From: Intoshia linei
Lineage: Eukaryota; Orthonectida; Rhopaluridae
Assembly (NCBI GenBank): GCA_001642005.1
Contig: LWCA01000236.1
Location: 1-37,580, forward strand
Direction: 5' to 3'
DNA: 37,580 bases
Shown: one piece after another, positions 1 to 13,000 of the stretch
Layout: each line of letters opens with the position of its first letter
Numbering within the stretch: position 1 is the first letter of the stretch
Translations under genes and position numbers: made by a program
Notes under the pieces: model-generated
Told to the model about the DNA's origin: nothing
Seen by the model: only the letters and a program-made list of their open reading frames with translations
The model's database searches: none

Positions 1-739
1 TGGAGTAGTATCATTCAAAGTTAATGATTTGTGTTTAACAGACGACCTATGACTATGCACATAATATAATTTTTTAAATGAGAGATCAAAATTGCATTTT
101 ATACAAATTAAACTGCAGTCCTTCATTTTATTCATTGTTCGGTTTCAGTTATTTCTCATTAATAATAATTTCTAAAGTCAACGTATGCGTTCCTAAAATA
201 TTAATACAATACGAATTCAATAAAATAAAATACAATTAAGTACTATAAAGAATTAACATTTTATAGATCCGTATTATCTCCAAACTTTTAACAAAAATCG
301 TAATACAATGTACAATATATTTGAAATATCATATTTCATATCAATGCGTAATATGCATTGCATATACGACGTATAAGTAACTTTACGTTAATATACATAT
401 TATAAACGTTACATGTATAACGCATAGTACAAGTAATATAAAAGAAAGTTTTTAAAATTAAATACATATAAATATAATTTACATAAAATTAAATTATAAT
501 TTATAATATATAAATTATAACAGACTTTAAAATGATGCATTGTCATAGATACATCGATATGTAGTGCAGAAAAAAACTAGATTATAATTTGTTTTAAATT
601 GGGAAAAATGAACATGTCGGAATATTATTACAATAAATTACGTCAAACTAATAGCGTGATATTTAAGGAGTTTCAATATTGTATAACAACAATTTAATAT
701 TGGATACCGATAGTTTATTAAGAATTTTAATAATTTGAA
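1..739. other. AT-rich upstream region, no gene assigned
   Basis: Very AT-rich sequence without a convincing coding region. It holds only short ORFs, for example a 29-codon ATG ORF starting at 608 with no recognisable features. It probably contains the promoter and 5' UTR of the small gene that starts at 740. Confidence 0.5.
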
Positions 740-966
740 ATGTTTTGTATAATTTTAAGTTTTTTGATTCCGTTTTGTACGGCTCAGACATGTAAGTATA
801 AAATAAATTTTATTGATGAAATTTAGTGATCAATATGCATGAAAATAATAATCAAGGATTGAACGTCGCTGTTGCATTAGGGGTTTGCTTCAGTATATTG
901 GGAATAGTTGTGGCTGTGGTAAACTCATTAAATTACTGCATTTATGGTCAAAAATATAAAAATTAA
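740..966 (+). CDS. Small secreted-type single-pass membrane protein (63 aa), unknown function
   Basis: Two exons, 740-791 and 827-966, joined across a 35-nt intron (792-826) with GTAAGT donor and TTTAG acceptor. The spliced frame gives 63 residues and stop TAA. Residues 1-17 (MFCIILSFLIPFCTAQT) look like a signal peptide with likely cleavage after the Ala. A short Asn-rich segment (MHENNNQGL) follows, then one hydrophobic helix of about 20 residues (VAVALGVCFSILGIVVAVV) and a short Tyr/Lys-rich tail ending GQKYKN. This layout predicts a type I membrane micro-protein. I do not recognise a family. An AATAAA lies at 994-999. The stop is 55 nt from the stop of the convergent ferlin gene. Signal peptide plus helix appearing only after splicing supports a real gene, but there is no homology evidence. 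Confidence 0.6.
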
Positions 967-993
967 ATAATTTAAATTAAAAGTTGTATTAAA

Positions 994-999
994 AATAAA
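994..999 (+). promoter_or_regulatory. Candidate poly(A) signal AATAAA for the 740-966 gene
   Basis: AATAAA lies 28 nt after the TAA of the small membrane-protein gene. Cleavage 15-25 nt downstream would put its 3' end at or inside the convergent ferlin gene, whose stop codon is at 1022-1024. Confidence 0.4.
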
Positions 1000-1021
1000 T
1001 TTAAATATCGAATAATAGCAC

Positions 1022-4000
1022 TTATTGGATGCCAAACATTTTATTGACCATGGTACCTGGCATTGAATAGAAAAATAAAACAACAAATGCAAGTAATAAG
1101 AGAAATAGCAAAATTTTGATTATAAGCCATTTATATTGCTTTAAAATGATGTAGCGGAGGGTTTTTAGAGGATTCATGAACCAGAGAAATGAAGAATCCG
1201 GTCGGCTAAAAATTATTACATTTTGTATATGAAAAATATACTTTGGTTTTGGTAATGCATCTGGATCATCTCTAGCACGACCAGCCGGCCGTTTTTCGGC
1301 TTCCTCAATTGTCAGTAGTTCAATATCAATTTCTATCTTACCCTATTTTATAAAATTGTTTAAATAGTTTTATAACTGATACTGCTAAAATAGCTTCATC
1401 CTTTTCTGGTGCCATGATGGGTAGCCAACCTCTGGCTCTCTTTTTCCTGAATATATTCATTGCTGTATTCCGACTTTCACTGATATCAATAAGCTGTTGA
1501 ATAGTACACGATTTGGAAGATTTAGACAAGCGTGGCATTTTTAATAAATTTATAGTTAAACTTCCCAAATGATCGTTTGATGATACGATATCTGCGTCCC
1601 AGATCTGCAAAGTTAAAGTACATGGAATTCTTTGTTTGGTGGTCGCCGAAAAAAAATTAACTTTGTTTTCATGCAAGATTTTTTTTTCCGCAATTAAATA
1701 ATCAAAGTTAAAAATGTATCGCCAGTTAAAATTCCCTTCACCCGTTAAAGAACGATAGTGCACATCTGTAGATTGATCATCTAATCCGACACCAAGAACA
1801 TACCCTCTCACATAAATATCTGATGACGCTTCTCCAGTTATTGGATTTACATCGTCTAATTTGACTTCATCAGTGTTCATAATTGCAACTCGCAATTCGT
1901 ATCTATTATATAATAAAATTAATTTTGCTTTATATTCTATTACGGAATTGGTTGACGTGGCGTAATTGCAACTGGAGGCATTAATTTTCCCACATTTTTT
2001 TCAAACATGTCTATCCACATTTCCAATTTACCTAACAAATATATTACTAAATTAAAAAACTTGAAACCTTGTTCAACACCGACACGTTTGTCATTATAAA
2101 GAGATCTAGTTTCGACGTGTTCACCGCAAAGACTATACCCTGCTATTTCCTTCCAATGTAATAACATTTTTAAAGCTAAAGGTTCATTTGATGGTGTTCT
2201 GTCCCCATTTGCATTTTCTATCGAACATTCCTCTCTATATGACATGCCATTGATTGTTGCTTCCCCTTGTTTAAAATTTGGATATTCAATATCTTCCATT
2301 GAACACATTTTCTTTAATATATCAGTTGGATTTAAATTGTTTCTCCAGAAATTATAACCAAAACTAAAATTATCATTACCAATTAATAATTTGATAAAAT
2401 ATTAGAATTATAATTACGTTTCATATCTATCTTGTAAACCGCAGCCAGCCATGTATTTACTAAGATATCGATTTTCCAAATCTTAAATTTTAAATCAAAA
2501 ATATTTTATTAAAAGGGGTGGCAGAATAAGAAAAAAACAGTTTAAATATCTGTGATATAAAATTAAATGCACATGTATCCCTCAATTAATAAGAAATTAG
2601 TTTTCCGTCGTTTTCATTATTTCTTTTGTTGATTTAAATGGGGTGGACCGATGTATTGATGAAATGTAAATACGAATAAACAATTCGATTGTTATTTCTC
2701 AAAATTATATAAGCATTTTCACTCGATTCGTCGATATCTTGTGATTTATCAATCGAGTTAATAGAGGGACACCCGTATTAAAATTTAAAATACCTATTTT
2801 TGTATAACCAATCAATTCATCGCTACCAATACTATCATAATCATATACTGAAACACGTAAAATTGAATCTATTGGAAATGATGTATCAATTTCGTAAAAC
2901 CTGAAAAATAAAGAAAATCAAAATCAATTTATTACATTTGGAAAATTCTAATATGGGTGGGTCACTAATCTGAAATGGACCACTATTTCAAAATATTTAT
3001 TTTTTTTTTTGGACCCCAAAAGAAACATGAAATATAAAACATTTATGAAAAAATTAGAGGTTTTGTTTCATAAGATTTGATAAAATCGTACTTTTCAAAA
3101 AAATATGGGAAAAAGGGAATTTTTCCTTAAGGGTTGGTAAAATTGGATTTTTTTTGTGTTTGATTAAGTGAATTTATCAAAAACATTTCGGTGAATTTTC
3201 CTTGAGGATTTGTAATTGTATTTTTTAAATAAATTTTATTAATGATGGTATAAAAGTGGGATTTTAGAAATAATAATGTATCGGTTGTCTAGGCTTTAGG
3301 ATAATTTCCCGACATCTGGTAGCACTGTAATAAGTATTAAAAATTGTCCTATAAAAATAAGCAAAAGTTGATGAATTTTTTTATATTTTGAATCTCACTG
3401 ACCGAGGCATACTTTTTTTAAGTTCAGGGGTCCAGGGCTTCCCCAAATTGCGAACCACTGATCTAAAAGTATGTAAATGATTGACATAAAGAAAAAAATT
3501 AAATTTACAATCCAAATACAGGATTAAGAGTAGAATTTATGCGATTTTCTTTATCAATAATTTCTTTACGACCCAAGTTAATTTTAACATAGGGATCAGC
3601 CAATCCATCAAAATCCTTAAATTAAATTATTAACAAAATTACTAATTATTAATAATGTACCTTGGGGTGCAGCGATCTAGCCTAAAAAAATATTTAAAAA
3701 TAGTCAAATATTGCAAAGTACAAATGTATAAATGATTCAGACAGCAACAAATGTTTAAAATGTATGATTTGTCAAATAAGGGGAAATAATGATTATAAAA
3801 ATTTGAAAACTCAAATTTTCAAAATTTATGGATTAAGCTGAATTGATTTTTTCATTCAAAAACTGGAATAATGACATACCTGGACGATATATATTCGAAT
3901 AACCATGTTGTATGGAGCAGATGGTAATTGTCGTTTCACAAAATTTGATTTATATTCATATTCACCATCATCACTTTCACCGAAGATGAAAAAATTCCCC

Positions 4001-7000
4001 TAAAATTAAAAATGAATATAGTTTTTAATTATTTTGCATACTTTGTAAGAACCAACAGGTTTCAAATTTTCAATGACTGAGGTTTGTTTGCCCCGATACA
4101 AGTTATACGTTTTCATATTATCCTCAAAGTTTGAAAATGCTGGAAAATTTTCCAATTCATGAGAATAAATCTAAAATTGAAAAATATTGAATAAAGTAGT
4201 TGTCTTAAATTATTTAAATACATTAATGGATGCTATACGATCATCTAAAGATTTATCCAAATTGTTTCCATTATTGGAAATACTATCTTCACTATCAGAA
4301 TCACTGAAAGCTTGATTTACAACACCCTAAGTAGAAACATTAAAATTACTTACAATCATAATAAAGACGAAAAAATGTATTAAAAAATACTTTTAGTTTT
4401 TCCATTCCTTTCATTAATCTTTTCGTTTTATTAGTCATATTCATTTTAGATGTGGGCATAGATATATAATTTAACCCTGATAAAAGATTAATTATATTGA
4501 AATATTAGTTATTTCATTAAATTTAGATAATTTAAAATACAAGAATCATTACCATCAGAATCGCTATTGAGTTTCTAATTTAAATATATTTTAGATATGA
4601 AAACTTAAAAAAACCTTATTGTTTTTAGATTTGTAGTATTTACTCCACCAATCTAATTCTGCTAGATATTCCTTTCTTTCTGTTTCATTTTCCTTCTAAT
4701 CATATATATAAATTGTATTTAAAATATATAAAAGTCATGAAATATGGTAGATTGGATTACATTTATTTTTAACGGTTCAGGAGGTTTATCAATGTTAACC
4801 ACAGCTTCATTGCCGGGAACAACGTCAATACTTGTTGATTTAAGAATATCGTTAGACGGTGGGGCAAATGAAATAATTGGAGTATCTTTATCTACGACAG
4901 CTTTATCAATTTCAACTTCCTCGGGTTCTATAATTTTTTTTTTTTTATAAATGTATCTTGATATATTGCAAATTGTATGTGTTCCGACTAAAACCTCTCT
5001 ACCAAAATTTCTGCAATCTACACATCTAATTAAAATTGGCGGCCAATATTTATCATTCATTGGTAGTTCCTAAAATTATATATTCCAATTTCTGATATCA
5101 AATACAAATACAAAATAATTACAACGTGAAGTTTCCCTGTGTTTTCAGTGAAATTACTATTTTGTCCAATTTCAGTAATTTGAGAGGAAGCTATTCTGAC
5201 ATCATTAATTTCCACGTATATGAGAGGGTGTTGTACAGATAGCATGTTAACCCTTTTTATAGTTCTAACTCCCCAAAACAAGACCTAATAAAATATGAAA
5301 AATGAAATAAAAGATTACCAAAATGTTAAATTTAGTCATTTGAGGTTTTATAGTTTCAGGTAAGGTGTAAATGTTCAATTTTGCATGACAATCAGGAGGA
5401 AATTCATCGAGTAACTCTTTAGAATCCCCTCGAATTAACATAAATCCGGCTAAAAGTTGACCAGCGACATAGAAATTACGACTAATTGTATACCACTTCA
5501 AAATATTTAAACTTATTGCACTGTAATTTTCTGAAAATACTGCTACAGGTGAAACATTTATTCTTCCAATAAATTCATTTTCACCCTAAATATTAAATAA
5601 TAAATTAAAAATTCAGTCTTAACTTTTAATTATACAATTACATTTATTTTACATTAACTTACGACACAGATTCAACAAACAACATTTAGTATATCTGACG
5701 CACAAACTGTATAAAATTATTACAGCTGTATCGTAATCATAGAATTCAACAATCATTGTCGGTGGATGATGCATAATACCATGGATGGGTCCATATATGG
5801 CTACATCATTAAATATAAGCGTTTCGTTCCATACTGGATTTACAGTCTGCTCAATATATCTAGTTCTTTGATTCGAATTAGTTAGCACCACTTGAGCATA
5901 AGGATCTGAAAGTCCTGTACTATCCATACCAATCATTTGACGAGCTTGGTAAAAATACGCTCGTAATTGGAAATAATTTACTTCTATAAATAATGATCAA
6001 ATATTTTATTATAATTAATATTACAAGTTAGCTTAGAATTTAATACATTAATTATAACCTTTATAGATGATGTAAGATGGTGGAAATTTTCCATATCGAT
6101 TGTAATTTGGAGGACACTGATACCCCTTTGGAAGCATATCCAGATATTCTTTATTTGTACCTTTTGTGTCAGCCAAACAACCCAGCCATAGAAAAATTTC
6201 CAATTTTCCATCTAATCCTTGAGATGCTTCTTCGTTTTTATTTTTCTGCGGACGCTAAAGAGTTTTATATATAGTAAATATTCTCAAAGATAAAAAATAA
6301 TAGTTTATCTAGAAAATAATTCATTTATCAAATATTACCTTATTAACATCAAACATCATTACTTATATACAATAAAGTAGCTAATAATGTTTTAACTGGG
6401 CTGAGTCCGTTAATTATTGATACAAAATATTTTCTAATTATCGAAAGCGGAAACTGAATATATTTCATATTATGATACAAAGAACTATGATATTATGAAA
6501 AAAGTACTTCAAATACATTTACAAATGTATTTAAAAATTTATTTTTATTGGAATTCATGTTATTTATAACTTTTGATGATTTTCAGAATTGTAATTATAA
6601 TTTTACTGTTTTTACTTTGTTTCGTTTATAATTTCGTTAATGTTTATATATATAGTCTTAATGCTATGCGTGTGGTAACATTTGAAATTTGTTAGCATTT
6701 CTATATTGTTCAACTACTACATTTATGTACTGCATATACAGTATAGAACACGCATACGATGCATAAATATTAATAAATATTAAATAAATAATTTAATAAT
6801 TTAACGAAATAAATAAACGCTAATTAAATATTAATATACAAATATACCTTGAGAAATATGGTTTGAACTTTACCATTCATATTACCACGTGTATCTTCAC
6901 ATGAGGAAGATAAAATATGACTTGCAGTGATTCTAAATTGTATGTTAAATTAATACTAAAATGTAATACCACCTTGCGTAAGCTATTCGCTTTTTTTCTT

Positions 7001-10000
7001 TCATGAGCCATATAAAAATATCCGGCAAAGTTCCTTGAGGCTATATTGAATTACAAATAATTTAATTTTATATATTTTTAAACTATTAAATTTTTTTATA
7101 TTGAATCAACAAGCTTAATATGTCAACATTTTAATAGATTATATACTATACTATACATAATATCCCATTGCGCGACCTTGAGGGGTGCTGCACAATAATG
7201 AATATTTAATTTGTCACAAATTGTCTGTTTTTACAATAATTATTGTCTAATTATAATTAAAACATAAAAAATGTTTTAATGGAAGTTAAGAACCGATATT
7301 TACTAAAAGTTTACATTTGTTTTACTGAACAATCATATTATCAACTATATATTTACCTCTTTTGCAATCTTTTTTAATGACTTTAATATTAAATAGCCTA
7401 TTTATAAAAAAATATAAATAATAGAATTATAGATAAATAAGAATAACGTACATTCTCTATATTTATCCATAATATTATCGGGATAAATCGATTGGCAAAT
7501 TACATTGACATCTTTGCGTACCTTCGTCTATAAAAGTATTAGTCGTAATTAGTTTTTTAAATTATTAACAAGTTTTTTACATTTAATGTATTAATATACA
7601 TCTTTTTTATATTTTTATTACCAAAATTTTTTTGCATTTTTTAAATCGGTGTTTATCTAATGGTGTATTTCTTGCTCCACCAACAGAAGAAAGACGATTG
7701 ATATTATTTAAACAATTTAAACATTTGTTGGATAAAATTTTAATTGTTCTCTTTAATTCGATGTGTATATTTTCATCATCCATTGTTAATCCTTCAAAAA
7801 CGAATTCCAGGTGTATTTCCTAAACGAAATTTATATTAATTAATTGAAAAAATACATAATCATGAACAAGATTTTCTAGTAAATGAGCTATTTTCATTCT
7901 TTTTCTGAAATCTTCAAATTTTGATATTACATATAAACAAGGTTTCCTTTCCTAATTAAATATCAATACCATTCATTAAAATATTACTCCCAATTCCAAA
8001 TAAGAATAATCTCCCTTTCCTTTCATTCTTGTAGCTGTCATTGGAGAGGTGGAAGAACTTTTAAAAAACTTTGTAGATTCAGAAGTTTCATCCAATTCAG
8101 ATTCATCATCAGAAGTTTTTTTCTTTTTAACTGGCATGTAGTCAATATTATTACCATATAATCCTATCGTAATATATACAATATATCATTAATAAAAAGC
8201 AGTACCTATACTGATCTCAACATACAGTTCCTTGTTTTTATATTGACTGTTAATCATTCCCATTTCAAAAATAGTGGCAAATAATAGAAAATCTTTTACT
8301 TTGCCAACCTCAGTCTAATTTAATAATTAAAAATTAATCAAATATCAATAATACAGTTTGATTTGTACGTATCGCTTCAATAAATGTATTTTCAGAGATA
8401 TTTGATGTGTGTGTATCAGTGTATATGGATAATAGTAATCTACCTCTATAAGCACTCCCTTCAATAATTCCATCATTCTGGTCGTCGTAATCTTTAATAA
8501 TTTTATATGATCTATCACCCCCGTAAAAATTGATCCAGGCCGGTCCAAATGTCGGTGTAATTGCTAATTAATAAAATAAACGACATGTTTCATTTTTTTA
8601 AATTACATTCATAACTACAACCACAATCCATTATACAACTTATTTCCAATCTATGAGTAGCAATTACATCGTCTTTAAGAGAATTTCGGTCCATTAATGT
8701 TATTATTATAAAATTTGAGAATGTGGGCAACAAATCGACTATATGGATGACTTCATTCCATTCAGGATTATAACTTTGTTTACAAGTAGTTTTGCACTAT
8801 TAAAATTTTCATTATAATTAAAATAACATTAAATGTTAATCGAGTAAAACAGTAAATATAAATACCGATTGACCTCCGAGAGATACTCGAACGTAAGCAT
8901 CAATATCATCGGTAGGCTCCGTATTGACGATTTTCGAAGTTATTGATTGAAAAACACCCATATCCAACCTGGGTAGGTCAGCAGCTCGGTATATATGGAT
9001 ATTAAATGAAGCTGGTTGACGTACATTAACTGTACACCAAGATGGTATCAATAAATTTCTATCGTAAACATTAAATATAAAATGTTATCGAAATATAAAA
9101 TATATATAATAATAAATGTATTATTTTTATTTAATTGAGTTTTTAGTATGTTTTGATATGTTAATATGTTGGTGTCTTGTTATTTAGATTACAAAATTAA
9201 CGTTTACAAACTACAAACAGAGCCGAATCTACCAAGCTCAAGGTCACCTGAAAATGAAAAATAGGCCCTACAGTTTTGTCACAAACGATACAATCTCATA
9301 TAGCCCCTTAGCGACTCTCTAAGGCTTTTGACTTGATATTTTAAATGTAACACAAAATAGTTAAGAATTTAAGAATAAATTTTTTGAATGCTCAATTTTT
9401 GAAAAATAAGGCCCCATTTTACAAAAATGTCGTTGAAGCCCCGAAGTGTATCGGGTACGGTTAGGTTGGGCATTGTCTACAAAGATGTAAAAATATTCAG
9501 TTAAACTGTCATATCTGTGAAAATTTTTAACATTAAAAATATTTTTTTATTTTGTATCTCTAGACCGGGGGTTCTCAACATATTATTAAAATCGCCCCCT
9601 TAAGCCCATAATTCACACATATTTTATAAAATCGTCTCCTCCATAATTCATAAATAAGTCGTTACTGCTAACCAATTTTTTAAAGACTCGAACCGTAGAA
9701 CCAATCATTATGTTATTTTAGACATTGGCGGTGAATTAAAATAATTTATATATATAATTTAATATTTAATATATTGTTTATAATTAATTAACAAATGCAA
9801 AAAATGTTATTTTAAATAGCGATTAATTAATAAATTAATATTGAAAAAATTGCATTAATGTTAACATTTTGACAAATCTATTTGTTTTAGTCTTACATTA
9901 ATATTTAAATTTATTAATAATACAATAGATTTACATTTGTATAAAGATAAAACATAGTTTAATAAATAGAATATTTGTTATTAATAAAAAATTTTTTAAA

Positions 10001-13000
10001 ATTATGTATTTTGGGAAATAAATTAGCAAAGTGACCCAAGGGGTTCGGCCACTGTTGCGAACCCCTGCTCTAGAGTCTAGAACAGTGTTTCGCAACCTTT
10101 TTAATACATTACTCATATTATAGTGTTTATTTTGATAATAATATAATATTTTTGAATATTCTTTTGACTGCATAATGGATGGTCAGGTATTTAGAATAAG
10201 AGCCATATCAATTTTCAAAAAAATTCTAATTTTACAAAACAGTAAAATAAAATTTTATAAGGCTGATTTTGTATTTTAATTTTATGAACAAAAAAAAAAG
10301 AAATTAGGTTTTTTAACAATTTTAATTTAGGAAGGATTCAATTTATAAAAATGTGACTTGCACAGAAACATCAATCTCACTAAAGTATATTAGACATTTG
10401 ATTTTTTATTGATTCTAGAACGGTTAATTTTTTAAATGTATTAGATCTATGACCATTGGTCATTGACCAAAGTATTAGTAATAACGTATTACATTTTAGT
10501 CGAATTTATATATTATCCAACGATAAGTTCTGCATTTTTAGTAATTATTAAAATTAATATGTAATTTATATATTAATTAGGTTGACTGTTATGTACTACG
10601 TACAAACAGCTAGCTCTGCCGAGGGCATTCTAGGACTGTTTTCATAATAAAAAAAAGGTAATTTGTAGTTACGGCCCTAAAGATATAATTTTTTTAAATT
10701 CTCCAACTCGTTTGATTTTCAAAAAAAGGACAATTGGTGTTTTTGACCCGTAAGATGTGAGTTTGGGAGGTTGAAATTTATCTTATTATCACAGTTTTTG
10801 ACCCGTAAGATGTGAAATTGGGAGGTTGAAATTTATCTTATTATACGGTTTTTGACCCTTAAGATGTGAAATTGGGAGGTTGAAATTTATCTTATTATAC
10901 GCGGAAAAAACTGTAATTGAAATGTTACTTTATAAAATTCAAAGACTGGTAGTTATTGAAATAAAATGGAACACACACACAAATATTGCGTAGCATATTA
11001 TATAAGTAAGGATATCTTTATATGAAATGTTTGAGGTTAGTATATCCGATGAAATATTTTTTATATATTTATATTTAAAATAATAAGTGAATTTTAAATA
11101 ATTACTCCATGATTCCTTGATTTTGATTTTCATCGTCGCATTTCTAATAAATTTAAATTAATATATTTTTCATCTTCATCGTCTTTTTTGTTAGTTTTGA
11201 TATTTCGTTAAATTAAAAAATCAATTACTTTTTTATCCCAATAAAAATATTAATGGTATAAAAGTGTTTTGTAAATTCAGCATTATTAATGTAAAGATTA
11301 GCATTTTTCATAATTATTTTATCTTGTAACTGGGATGCATCAACTACATTGGACTACAGGGTCCCGTTCATAATTTTATTATAGTATTATATATTATAGT
11401 ATTACGATATAATGTACATTATAATCTAACCTAATAATACTACTTACATACTATAAATGTAAGAGAAGAGATAATTGCGGTCACCTGGCTAGGAAAATAT
11501 GTAAAATCTACATTATTTATCTACATTGTACATAAATCAAAACTTTCAGGTGTAAATAGCTTACTATTATCAGAAAACCGTCATACATTGCATTCAAATT
11601 TATTGATGGGAACAAATTGATAGTATTAGAGTTACAAACTTGGAAGATATATAATATTAGATATTTTCAGAAAAATAAACACCTTCATGTAAAATATTTT
11701 TTAGTATTGAAAACTCTTTTATGCTGCATTGAAAGTGGAACTACAATATATAATATATTACATTGATTTCGATATGAAATTTTGTTATTTTCGTGAATTT
11801 TTTTAATATCATGGAAGTGCCTGATTTTTTAAAAAAAGTACTTTTATTCCTTTTTTGTCTTAATTATCGTCTCAACTCGTATTTTCGTGTTGTACTACGT
11901 ACAAACAGTAATTTTTACGTAACACTTACCAAGGTTATGACATCGAAACGTTTTCTTTTTAAAATATTTTTTTTGTTATAATTTGATAAATTTACCGTAA
12001 TTGCTGTTATATCGCCTTTAAGTGAAACATCTATATCCACTTTGATATACCCCCTTGATTGAATAGTTAAATCTTTGGGATCTGTTAAAGAAGCCCATTT
12101 ATCATGAAAGGAATGATCTAACAGTAAATGTATTATTATTTAGTTTATTCATACCTGATTCATTGTAAACGCTATAAATGTCTATTTTGAATTGTCCAAT
12201 CAAAGTTCCAGGAACAATGTTTCCGACTTTCATGACTGTACGTCCGGGAATATTAAGACAGTTATACACCTAAAATACGATATAAACAAAATTTATCCAT
12301 TTTTTCCGAATTAGACCGCTTTAGTCATGATTAGTTTGTAATACAAAATATAATTTGTTTGCAATAAATCCATTTTAATATTTTGTTAACCACTAATAAT
12401 TTTTATGGATCACTTTGGAAAATTCAGGGTCCAATTTTTTCGAAAAAATATGAAATATAATATTTGTCAGATTTTAACTTTTGGCGTAGCAGAGTACCTC
12501 CAAACTTCATGAACCGATCAAATCGGCAATATAAATTTTAATTCAAAATTAAAAAATGGTATATTTTTATAAATCTTAAGTTTCATATAAACTTTCTATA
12601 AGGTAAATAATAAAATGATTAAATTGTAAAATGTATTACAGATATGTATATCATATTTTCTAATACAGCATCCATGCAATCGAAAAAATCAAAAACAAAA
12701 TACTAGAATAAATAATATATTAAAATGTATTAGCAATTACTTCATTAAAATACGGACAATCAGTAGATCGACGAATACTAGTATGTTTTACGACTTCTCC
12801 AACTTGAATTTTTACCACAGGATCACAATTTTGATCGGGTAAATTCTTTATTTCAATAATGTTAACAGTTACCTTAAATTAATTACTATAAAAAAGTTTA
12901 TTAATTTAAATTCAAATAACTAATAAAAATTAAGCCTTTTAAAACAGAAGCGAAACTTATTGTATACTTTTTAACTTACAAGTAATCTTAGTTGTAAAAA

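Larger units (their letters stand above)
2901..3508 (-). other. Long ferlin intron 35 with repeat remnants
   Basis: A 608-nt intron with no coding signal. It holds a diverged dispersed repeat (3066-3380) also present in the NaV gene. It also has a hAT-like terminus reading inward from 3460 (GCGAACCACTG at 3450-3460). Confidence 0.6.
1022..4574 (-). other. Ferlin exons 29-42: C2E, C2F and tail anchor
   Basis: Exons: 4574-4553, 4476-4391, 4326-4222, 4170-4042, 3999-3880, 3681-3661, 3615-3509, 2900-2794, 2481-2418, 2363-2068, 2031-1944, 1902-1383, 1342-1242, 1205-1022. HELENFPAF and YNLYRGK precede C2E (residues about 1405-1515: [60 protein letters not shown]). [21 protein letters not shown] and VAITPRQP lead into C2F (about 1640-1760: [44 protein letters not shown]). 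Both C2E and C2F keep Asp-rich loops. The last exon carries a transmembrane helix ([20 protein letters not shown]) followed by a 14-residue lumenal tail, so the protein is tail-anchored. Confidence 0.92.
9059..11105 (-). other. 2-kb ferlin intron 11 packed with repeats
   Basis: The longest intron in the window with both ends seen. It contains the hAT-like element 9566-10067, another hAT-like left end at 10083, the TACTACGTAC-type motif (10579-10625) and a three-copy tandem (10740-10903). No coding exon is seen inside. Confidence 0.7.

Noticed and set aside
4744-4950. Plus-strand ORF of 68 codons
   Set aside because: It is the antisense shadow of ferlin exon 27, which has clear homology on the minus strand.
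5984-6274. ORFs on both strands (75 codons minus, 65 codons plus) around ferlin exon 23
   Set aside because: The minus-strand ORF uses a wrong frame of exon 23, and the plus ORF is its antisense. Only the [10 protein letters not shown] frame fits the family and the phases.
6343-6376. Possible extra ferlin exon (MMFDVNK before GTAATA)
   Set aside because: Its only acceptor would create an immediate TAA in frame; direct joining of 6848 to 6254 keeps phase and matches the family.
7632-7823. Plus-strand ORF of 63 codons
   Set aside because: Antisense shadow of ferlin exon 18.
9931-10173. Minus-strand ORF of 80 codons in ferlin intron 11
   Set aside because: It spans the end of a transposon-like element, has low-complexity Ile/Leu/Asn composition and matches nothing I know.
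10416-10430. Possible second target duplication (TTCTAGAA) for the hAT-like end at 10083
   Set aside because: No inverted terminus lies directly before it, and such short matches are expected by chance in AT-rich DNA.
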